Below are positions 1 through 4,702 of a DNA stretch of 5,562 nt, in pieces. Source of the DNA: Oligoflexaceae bacterium (GTDB lineage: Bacteria; Bdellovibrionota_B; Oligoflexia; Oligoflexales; Oligoflexaceae); the NCBI GenBank assembly GCA_947474445.1, contig CANJJY010000309.1, forward strand, positions 1-5,562, written 5' to 3'. The notes below the pieces were generated by a model. That model saw nothing but the letters and a program-made list of their open reading frames with translations, was not told the DNA's origin and searched no databases. A program made the translations under genes and the position numbers. Numbering within the stretch: the first letter of the stretch is position 1; each line of letters starts with the position of its first letter.

Positions 1-550
1 CGCCGCCGCCGACCACAGCCATCGTCTGCGGGATATGATCGATCGACAGGACGTGATCGGAGTTCAAGATGTTTTTGGCGTTCGAACGGGCGAAGGGCAG
101 CTCCTTCACGCGCGAGCCGGTCGCGAGCAGAACGAACTTGGTTTGCAGAACGGTGGCTTTGCCCGCCTTGTCCGTGACGGACACCGAGGTTTTACTCTCG
201 AGGCGACCGTGGCCCTCGAAGACGGTGATATTATTTTTCTTCATGAGAAAGCGCAGACCCTTGCGCTGTTGGTCGACGATTTTCTCTTTGCGCTCGAGAA
301 TGCGCTTCCAATCGAAGGATGGCTTGCCTATCGAGAAGCCTTGCTCTTCGACATGCTGCAACTTGTCCCAAGTTTTTGCTGCTTGGAGCAGAGCTTTGGT
401 CGGGATACAGCCCCAGTTGAGGCAAGTGCCACCAAGGTGTTCAGCTTTTTCGATCAAGGCTACCTTCAAGCCCAACTGGGCGGCTTTGATGGCGCCGACT
501 TCGCCGCCGGGTCCTGAACCTATCACCACGAGATCAAAGGATGTCGACAT
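1..550 (-). CDS. lpd: Dihydrolipoyl dehydrogenase (E3), N-terminal part, cut by the window edge
   Basis: This flavoprotein reoxidises the dihydrolipoamide of 2-oxoacid dehydrogenase complexes (pyruvate, 2-oxoglutarate) and of the glycine cleavage system, passing electrons through FAD to NAD+ in the cytoplasm. The first 183 residues are visible. The FAD-binding Rossmann motif GSGPGG is at residues 11-16, followed by IEK at 33-35. The redox-active disulfide motif GGTCLNWGCIPTK is at 40-52, with C43 and C48 as the reacting pair. The second dinucleotide fingerprint ATGS is at 143-146. The visible part stops at VVGGG (179-183), the beginning of the NAD-binding domain. The family is about 460-480 residues, so some 60% lies outside. 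The ATG at 550-548 is preceded by a GGGAG ribosome-binding site about 8-9 bases upstream, and the protein start matches the family. Identity is secure at family level. Which complex it serves cannot be told, because no E1 or E2 gene is in view. Confidence 0.96.
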   Translation of the reverse strand, partial: MSTSFDLVVIGSGPGGEVGAIKAAQLGLKVALIEKAEHLGGTCLNWGCIPTKALLQAAKTWDKLQHVEEQGFSIGKPSFDWKRILERKEKIVDQQRKGLRFLMKKNNITVFEGHGRLESKTSVSVTDKAGKATVLQTKFVLLATGSRVKELPFARSNAKNILNSDHVLSIDHIPQTMAVVGGG

Positions 551-628
551 GGATACTTCTCCCGCTGCAGGCCTGTACAAGCTGCTGCTCTTCAAAATGA
601 AGGGGAAACTTACACCAATAAACGATGA

Positions 629-657
629 ATCTTAAAGCGAATATTTGGTATAGTTAA
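629..657 (-). promoter_or_regulatory. Candidate sigma70-type promoter for lpd
   Basis: On the minus strand TTAACT (657-652) and TAAGAT (634-629) are separated by exactly 17 bases, each matching 4 of 6 consensus bases. This would place the transcript start near 622 and give lpd a leader of about 70 bases. Its -35 element overlaps the -10 element of the candidate rightward promoter at 646-654, so the two could compete. The call rests on motif and spacing only. Confidence 0.35.
646..654 (+). promoter_or_regulatory. Candidate extended -10 promoter for the 83-residue protein gene
   Basis: TGGTATAGT fits the extended -10 pattern TGnTATAAT with one mismatch. No convincing -35 box lies 16-18 bases upstream, which is tolerated in extended -10 promoters. 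Transcription would begin near 661, just before the run of inverted repeats, and give a leader of about 160 nt ahead of the start codon at 824. It shares bases with the proposed leftward lpd -35 element. This is inference from motif alone. Confidence 0.35.
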
Positions 658-676
658 TGCAGCGGAGGGGTTTGAG

Positions 677-695
677 CCGATAAGGAAGTTATCGG
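677..695 (+). repeat. Perfect 7-bp hairpin with GGAAG loop
   Basis: CCGATAA (677-683) and TTATCGG (689-695) are perfect inverted repeats around a five-base GGAAG loop. No T-run follows on either strand, so it is not an intrinsic terminator. In RNA made from the plus strand the loop would present GGA, as in CsrA-type binding hairpins. It could instead be a protein-binding operator, since it lies downstream of the proposed divergent promoters. Confidence 0.55.
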
Positions 696-711
696 GGAAG
701 GCCGGCCTTCC
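696..711. repeat. Perfect 16-bp palindrome directly next to the preceding hairpin
   Basis: GGAAGGCCGGCCTTCC is a gapless 16-base palindrome that begins immediately after the 677-695 hairpin. With no loop it would form a poor RNA hairpin unless the central bases open. As DNA it is a good candidate binding site for a dimeric regulator. No adjacent regulator gene is visible, so the function is unknown. Confidence 0.5.
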
Positions 712-784
712 TCGGAGCTCATGCAATGATGTTAGTGGCCGGGAAAGCCCCTGTTCTGATTGGTTTATTCTTATTCTTGTTTGC

Positions 785-812
785 TTTGCGCGTCCGCCTG
801 AGGCGGAGCAAA
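785..812 (+). repeat. Hairpin abutting the Shine-Dalgarno sequence
   Basis: TCCGCC (793-798) and GGCGGA (802-807) form a perfect stem around TGA. TTTGC (785-789) and GCAAA (808-812) add an outer stem with a three-base bulge at 790-792. The structure ends one base before the AGGAG ribosome-binding site (813-817), so it would lie exactly where it could affect ribosome entry. No T-tract follows, which argues against a terminator. Confidence 0.5.
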
Positions 813-823
813 AGGAGATTTTG

Positions 824-1075
824 ATGGGTAAGCTACTGGAATTCAAGACTCGACCCGAGCAGAAGACCGAGCAAGTGACCCATAAGTTGGTGCGGATGGC
901 CGACGAAATCGATGAAGTCTTGATCCGCCATCTGAGTGATAAGGAAATCGACCCCAGGGAACTGGTCGGGGTGCTCTCCCACCGGCTGGGAACGCTGATG
1001 AATCATCTCGAAGAGAAGGCAGAGCTCTGGTATGTCTGCCAAAAGGTTATGAAAAAGCAGGCTCAGATCGACTGA
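824..1075 (+). CDS. Small helical hypothetical protein (83 aa)
   Basis: I do not recognise this protein. The ATG at 824 is preferred over the in-frame TTG at 821, because AGGAG at 813-817 is 6 bases from the ATG but only 3 from the TTG. The product is charged, has no signal peptide or membrane segment, and should be cytoplasmic. Residues 13-37 look like an amphipathic helix. A DPRELVGVL stretch (43-51) begins a second helix, and residues 57-81 (MNHLEEKAELWY, then lysine-rich) a third. There is one cysteine, C72. The compact helical design could suit a small regulator or adaptor, but nothing shows a function. Its stop lies inside the 3' end of engB on the other strand, a 13-base tail-to-tail overlap that leaves no room for a terminator. 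Coding is supported by the good ribosome-binding site and protein-like composition. The longer opposite-strand reading frame over it (833-1420) is a shadow. Confidence 0.75.
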   Translation: MGKLLEFKTRPEQKTEQVTHKLVRMADEIDEVLIRHLSDKEIDPRELVGVLSHRLGTLMNHLEEKAELWYVCQKVMKKQAQID

Positions 1076-1683
1076 TGGTGATCTGTCACGATCTGGCTGG
1101 GAACGCTCTCCGGCATATGGGCGAGCAGGTCGGCGCGCAAAGCGTCGATGCCTTCTTTGTTTAAGCTTGAAACCGCTCTGATCTGCTTGACCTCCACTCC
1201 CTTCGCTGTCACTTCTTCCCGCAACTTTTTGATACGCGTCTGCACGGCTTGACGGGAAAGCTTGTCGCTTTTCGTCAGGAGAATGTAGAGCGGCAGGTTG
1301 CGACCGAGAAGAAAAGCGAGATCCCAATCTTCGTCGGTGAGTTCGCGGCGGCTGTCGACGAGGAACAAGAATTCTTTGATCTGCGGTCTTTCGATGTAGG
1401 CACTCACCAGAGGCTGCCACTGGGCGGCGACATCTTTATTGATAGCGCTGAAGCCGTAGCCAGGGAGATCGGCGAGGATCAGCTTTTGCGCGATAGAGAA
1501 GAAATTGATCATCTGCGTTTGACCAGGCGTGCGGCCATGACGCGCGAGCTTGTTATGATTGAGAACAGCGTTGATCAGACTTGATTTGCCTACGTTTGAG
1601 CGGCCGACGAAGGCGACTTCAGGAAAATCAAAAGTGGGAAGATGCTCCGCCTGGAGGGCGCTGGTTACATATCGAACGTCCAT
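1063..1683 (-). CDS. engB: Ribosome biogenesis GTPase EngB/YsxC/YihA
   Basis: EngB is an essential TRAFAC-class GTPase that acts in assembly of the large ribosomal subunit in the cytoplasm. From the ATG at 1683 the protein is 206 residues, normal for the family (about 195-215). Its G motifs are in order: P-loop GRSNVGKSS (G1, about residues 27-35), the TPGQT switch I segment (G2), DLPGYG (G3), TKSD (G4) and AVSS (G5). The frame stays open upstream to a TTG at 1752. I reject that start because the extra 23 residues do not belong to the family, GAGG (1693-1690) sits six bases before the 1683 ATG, and a good promoter occupies 1724-1752. The gene is convergent with the 83-residue protein gene, overlapping it by 13 bases at the stop codons. 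Confidence 0.96.
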   Translation of the reverse strand: MDVRYVTSALQAEHLPTFDFPEVAFVGRSNVGKSSLINAVLNHNKLARHGRTPGQTQMINFFSIAQKLILADLPGYGFSAINKDVAAQWQPLVSAYIERPQIKEFLFLVDSRRELTDEDWDLAFLLGRNLPLYILLTKSDKLSRQAVQTRIKKLREEVTAKGVEVKQIRAVSSLNKEGIDALRADLLAHMPESVPSQIVTDHHQSI

Positions 1684-1723
1684 AAAATACCTCGGCAAGG
1701 GCAGCAGTCTGCGGCCTCGCTGG

Positions 1724-1752
1724 TTCATACGTGAAATATGCGGCTCTGACAA
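1724..1752 (-). promoter_or_regulatory. Sigma70-type promoter for engB
   Basis: On the minus strand TTGTCA (1752-1747, 5 of 6 consensus) and TATGAA (1729-1724, 4 of 6) are 17 bases apart. Transcription would start near 1717, giving a leader of about 34 bases with the GAGG ribosome-binding site at 1693-1690. Its position supports the ATG at 1683 as the engB start, since the TTG at 1752 would lie upstream of the transcript. Confidence 0.6.
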
Positions 1753-1865
1753 GGCTTGACCCTCTGCAACAGGAGGGGAAGAGGTGGAATTCCGCTGCCG
1801 GTACCGACATTTGCCTGTTTTTGCTCGATGCCGCGTGATCTCATCTCCTGCTTTGAGTACGCTTT

Positions 1866-1906
1866 TTGACTGGTTTGAGTTGAACTCCTCTATGCCATCA
1901 TATACA
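1866..1906 (+). promoter_or_regulatory. Probable promoter region of the exported toxin-like gene, boxes uncertain
   Basis: Three TTGA-type hexamers (TTGACT 1866-1871, TTGAGT 1875-1880, TTGAAC 1880-1885) precede AT-rich -10 candidates (TATGCC 1891-1896, CATATA 1899-1904, TATACA 1901-1906). No single pair has both good boxes and 17-base spacing, so only the region is called. GAGTTGAACTC (1877-1887) is an 11-base inverted repeat around one G and may be an operator. The start codon at 1950 lies about 45-60 bases downstream. Confidence 0.35.
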
Positions 1907-1949
1907 GACGAGTTATCGCGAATTTATGGTAAGCATCGTTGAGGCAATC

Positions 1950-4169
1950 ATGCGAAATTCTGTTTCATGGCTACAGAAAATATTGACTTCATTTCTGACT
2001 CTTCTGCTCGTCATCCCTCCAATCCAAGCCGAGCCACTCTTTGGATCCTTAGACCTTGCGGGAGCAAACTTTGGTCCACTCACCCATCCCGTTTGGGAAA
2101 CAGTCGCTCAAAAAATTCTGGACAGTGATCCATTAGGGGGCAAGTCAGAAAGTGAGTTGAAAGAAATTCAGCGCGGTCTCTTCGCAGACTATCTGAGCTA
2201 TCTCAATTCCATCGGCATCGAACTCGCCAGCTACGAAGCGACGCTGCTCAGAGAAGGCGAGGAGGGAGAGCGTGATAGGAGTTGCTTAGATAGCGATGAA
2301 GTCAGAGAAAATGATTTGATCAAATCGTCCTTGAAGAGTGACGTGCACACGTTTACGCAGACATATTGCAGCGCGCCTTGTCGCAAGATGAAGGCCACTG
2401 GATTTCAATTGATCGCTACTTATGACCCAGTTGGGAGCGTAAGCTGTGAGAAGCAGGCCCGCCAAATTTTTGAAGACTTTAACTGTGAAGGCAAGGCAAA
2501 CGATCCTTCCTCTCTTTACAATTCCTTCGAGGGGATAGGAAACGGCAGAAATCTATCTATTGGTCTGGGAAATAATGTCCCCAAATTGCGGATTCCTTAT
2601 CCGAAACTGCCGTCTTCGCAGCATTTCATAGAACTCGGCCTTGAAGATAATCTTCAGAATCTATCGGGTGGCGATCCTTTTCTGTTTTCCTCTCAACCTA
2701 ACATTAATTACCAACCTGGAACATTCGTTGGTATCGATAATCCAGAGAAAATTCTTCCCTATCAAGTCCCAGCGTACAGTGTCCCCGAAAATTCTCCTCC
2801 CGCGATCGATGCAGAAATTTTGGGATTGGCGCGCGCAAAGAAAACCCAGTGCCAAAAAAAGACAAGCCAATCGCTTTATACCACATTCCAAAATCCAGCC
2901 GACGCGAGTCCAAACAGCACTTCGAATCTAAGCCATCCGAATAACTTTGGCCCAAATCCACTCTGGACCACATATGATCCCGAACCGGCGAACCACTCGA
3001 CTGATGAAGATTATTTTATCACCAAGATACCGGATCTTTGCGGGAACTATAAACCAGATCATTTTAGTAAGCTTCGATCGAAATACATGGTTATCTCTCA
3101 CGACGCGATTCTTTCTCAGCTTGGTCACTGGCCCATCTTAGATGAGGAAGGCAAGGTAGAGGACAAATATATAGTCGAGATCAAACAAATCTCTGATGCT
3201 TTGTTCATAAAGCTTATAGAGCGCCTGGAGAATTCTTATATTCAGAACTGCAGCTCGCGATTTGATCTCGATAAAATCGCCATGTTCGGGGAAGGTCATG
3301 CGGTTATCACCGGAGCGAAAGTAGTCAATCCCGGGAAGGAAGTCCCTTCCGATAAAAAGGTCGATGAGGAGAAGGAGAAAAAAGATGATGATCAGTCGAA
3401 AGGTGGCTATCAGGTTGAGACCGTCGCCCAATATTTCTCCCATAGTGCCGAACCGATCGAGAGCTTTGTCGATGGTCTGCTTACTGCCGATAGGCTGGGA
3501 TCAGCCTCTCCTGTCGAACATCGAGCGTCGTCGCTTGCAGCTGAGGTTCGGGATGGAAGACTTAAGTATGAGGATATTGGGGCAGCGGCAAAAAATGGTC
3601 CTTACGGGTACCGGGCTGAAGATATTGAGAAGATGACTCGCGGCTATTTGGAGCAGAATGATCTTGCGGGTATACTTAATCTCGCGGCGGAGATTGCAGG
3701 AGGAGTGTCTGGCGGGGTTTTGGTGAATGGCGGTGTGAGTGCTGCACGGAGATTGGGTGGGGTTGATTTAAGTGGGGTTAATCTTTCGCGGTTGTTTTTG
3801 TCGATTCGTGATTTTATTCGAAAGCCTTTGCTTGAGGGGGTTGAAACTGGGGCGGTTAATTTTTGGGACTCTGCGAAGAAATGGAATGTTCCGGCTAAAG
3901 ATATTTCTCGTGTCAGCAACGGCGCTAACCACATATTCGGATCCGGCAGCTTAGCGAAACACAATCTCAAAGGTTTTCTGGAGAAATTTGCAGGAGACAG
4001 TGTTGGTGCTTTCAAATCCCTGGAGAGCGCAGCACAAGCGTTGGCAGATTCCGGGAAGATCCAAGGGGTATTCAAGGAAGTTGTAGTAACCGTTAAAGGA
4101 GTTGATGTTACAATTCGCGGCAATGTCATTGACGGCATCGCTAAATTGAGTACAGCGTTTATTCCTTGA
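1950..4169 (+). CDS. Sec-exported multidomain protein with polymorphic-toxin-like C-terminal domain
   Basis: This 739-residue protein is not one I recognise as a whole. The ATG at 1950 is chosen over the one at 1926 because GAGG (1941-1944) is five bases upstream and it yields a clean signal peptide: R2, K10, a hydrophobic core at 11-25, and probable cleavage after IQA27. The mature N-terminal region has eight cysteines (112, 140, 144, 166, 179, 301, 364, 434), consistent with four disulfides, and a proline/asparagine-rich middle. A charged Lys/Glu/Asp linker (about 464-484) leads to a helical segment and a Gly-rich hydrophobic stretch (583-598). The last 85 or so residues have no cysteine. 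They contain NHIFGSGSLAKHNL (660-673, with H661, K670 and H671), then R723 and a closing strand KLSTAFIP (732-739). Histidines, a basic residue and a final T-x-F-x-P-like strand recall BECR-fold RNase toxins. That assignment, and any toxicity, is inference. A small gene with a repeat-built product follows 11 bases later, as an immunity gene would. Confidence 0.85.
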   Translation: MRNSVSWLQKILTSFLTLLLVIPPIQAEPLFGSLDLAGANFGPLTHPVWETVAQKILDSDPLGGKSESELKEIQRGLFADYLSYLNSIGIELASYEATLLREGEEGERDRSCLDSDEVRENDLIKSSLKSDVHTFTQTYCSAPCRKMKATGFQLIATYDPVGSVSCEKQARQIFEDFNCEGKANDPSSLYNSFEGIGNGRNLSIGLGNNVPKLRIPYPKLPSSQHFIELGLEDNLQNLSGGDPFLFSSQPNINYQPGTFVGIDNPEKILPYQVPAYSVPENSPPAIDAEILGLARAKKTQCQKKTSQSLYTTFQNPADASPNSTSNLSHPNNFGPNPLWTTYDPEPANHSTDEDYFITKIPDLCGNYKPDHFSKLRSKYMVISHDAILSQLGHWPILDEEGKVEDKYIVEIKQISDALFIKLIERLENSYIQNCSSRFDLDKIAMFGEGHAVITGAKVVNPGKEVPSDKKVDEEKEKKDDDQSKGGYQVETVAQYFSHSAEPIESFVDGLLTADRLGSASPVEHRASSLAAEVRDGRLKYEDIGAAAKNGPYGYRAEDIEKMTRGYLEQNDLAGILNLAAEIAGGVSGGVLVNGGVSAARRLGGVDLSGVNLSRLFLSIRDFIRKPLLEGVETGAVNFWDSAKKWNVPAKDISRVSNGANHIFGSGSLAKHNLKGFLEKFAGDSVGAFKSLESAAQALADSGKIQGVFKEVVVTVKGVDVTIRGNVIDGIAKLSTAFIP
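3921..4166 (+). other. C-terminal candidate toxin domain of the exported protein
   Basis: Residues about 658-739 form a compact alpha/beta unit. First comes an HIFG motif (661-664), then K670-H671. A helix rich in Ala, Leu and Ser (about 684-700) follows, and then three strands ending in the C-terminal KLSTAFIP. The two histidines and R723 in VTIRGN are the best candidate active-site residues. Position at the extreme C-terminus, lack of cysteines and an adjacent candidate immunity gene fit the layout of polymorphic toxin tips. The similarity to BECR-type ribonucleases is from memory of motif style and was not checked against any profile. Confidence 0.5.
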
Positions 4170-4180
4170 TTGGAGAAGCT

Positions 4181-4627
4181 ATGCATTATGTATATAAAGA
4201 TGACACGCACACATCGTTGCTTTTAGAAGGTGATGATGCCTTATCTTTCAATGCGTCGATGGTTCACTTCAGCAAAAAAATCGAAATCAAGAAATGCACG
4301 ATTGTCGACTTTGACGTGTTCGGGATGTATTGCCTGGGAGGGTTGCACATCCATGACTGTATAATCCGCTGCGAAGTTTCTTGGCAATCGGGAGGCCACA
4401 ATCATGAACCCATTGTCATCGAAAACTGTGTTTTTGAAAAGTTCGTCGATTTTGAAGACTGCACATTTGATAGTCGGGTGATACTAAGAAACGTCCATTT
4501 CAAAGGTGGAACGAATCTTTTTGGGAATCAAAGTACACCTGTCGTTGTTATCTTTGCCGTTCCGCCCTTGTTGGACAATGTGTCTGGGGACATAAACCTT
4601 GATACATTTCGTGTGAATATGAAATAG
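4181..4627 (+). CDS. Candidate immunity protein with pentapeptide-like beta-helix repeats
   Basis: The product has 148 residues, no signal peptide, and six cysteines (39, 51, 60, 64, 83, 94), so it is probably cytoplasmic. It shows 11-residue units of the form xxCx(F/I)xxxVx(F/L/W): KKCTIVDFDVF (37-47), HDCIIRCEVSW (58-68), ENCVFEKFVDF (81-91), EDCTFDSRVIL (92-102) and RNVHFKGGTNL (103-113). This is the degenerate pentapeptide-repeat pattern that folds as a right-handed beta-helix. The ATG at 4181 is preferred over an in-frame TTG at 4166, since the GGAGA ribosome-binding site (4172-4176) lies between them. It starts 11 bases after the stop of the exported protein gene and shares its strand, so the two are likely one transcript. 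Protection of the producer from the upstream C-terminal domain is inferred from this order. Other pentapeptide proteins act as DNA mimics (Qnr, MfpA), and this one is much shorter. Confidence 0.8.
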   Translation: MHYVYKDDTHTSLLLEGDDALSFNASMVHFSKKIEIKKCTIVDFDVFGMYCLGGLHIHDCIIRCEVSWQSGGHNHEPIVIENCVFEKFVDFEDCTFDSRVILRNVHFKGGTNLFGNQSTPVVVIFAVPPLLDNVSGDINLDTFRVNMK

Positions 4628-4702
4628 CCCTTATGGCAAGAGATCCATAGAGCAGAAAAGCTGCTGCAATTAAGTAAGGATATCTTTTACTTCGGGATTT
4701 GT
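4628..4702. other. Convergent intergenic gap with two weak inverted repeats
   Basis: The 75 bases between the two convergent stops hold AGCAG/CTGCT around AAAAG (4651-4665) and AAGTAA/TTACTT around nine bases (4672-4692). Neither stem is long or G+C-rich, and neither is followed by a clear T-run in either direction. They may help end transcription but cannot be called intrinsic terminators with confidence. Confidence 0.25.

Larger units (their letters stand above)
661..823 (+). promoter_or_regulatory. Possible structured 5' leader with several hairpins and GGA motifs
   Basis: This stretch has no plausible gene but carries three inverted repeats (677-695, 696-711 and 785-812) and seven GGA trinucleotides. 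Two of these are in the form AAGGA: one at 682-686, in the loop of the first hairpin, and one at 812-816, overlapping the Shine-Dalgarno sequence. A GGA in a hairpin loop plus one on the ribosome-binding site is the arrangement used by CsrA/RsmA translational repressors. That function is inference, because a G-rich sequence and any AGGAG site will supply GGA by chance. It is not a riboswitch class that I recognise. Confidence 0.3.

Noticed and set aside
1..10. CGCCGCCGCC repeat at the left edge
   Set aside because: It is the codon run for the glycines of the NAD-binding motif in lpd, so it needs no other explanation.
541..550. Palindrome ATGTCGACAT over the lpd start codon
   Set aside because: It is short, and its bases are set by the coding sequence (Met-Ser-Thr), so no regulatory meaning can be claimed.
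35..635. Two long plus-strand reading frames over the left end
   Set aside because: They are shadows of lpd on the opposite strand, whose sequence carries unmistakable flavoprotein motifs.
833..1420. 195-codon minus-strand frame across the small gene and engB
   Set aside because: It is arginine- and serine-rich with no recognisable motif, lies in another frame of engB and covers the small gene, so it is a shadow.
1684..1752. N-terminal extension of EngB from a TTG codon
   Set aside because: A promoter occupies the segment, the family starts near the ATG at 1683, and that ATG has its own ribosome-binding site.
1926..1949. Upstream ATG for the exported protein
   Set aside because: There is no ribosome-binding site before it, and it would add eight residues, including an acidic one, ahead of a good signal peptide.
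3762..3797. VDLSGVNLSRL in the exported protein as a pentapeptide repeat
   Set aside because: Only two units are present in a glycine-rich, low-complexity stretch, too few to call a repeat domain or to relate to the immunity candidate.
3644..4210. 188-codon minus-strand frame under the toxin C-terminus
   Set aside because: It is antisense to a well supported gene, rich in Pro, Thr and Ser as typical of a shadow frame, and has no sensible ribosome-binding site.
4651..4692. Rho-independent terminator between the convergent genes
   Set aside because: The stems are only 5-6 bp and lack a following T-run on either strand.
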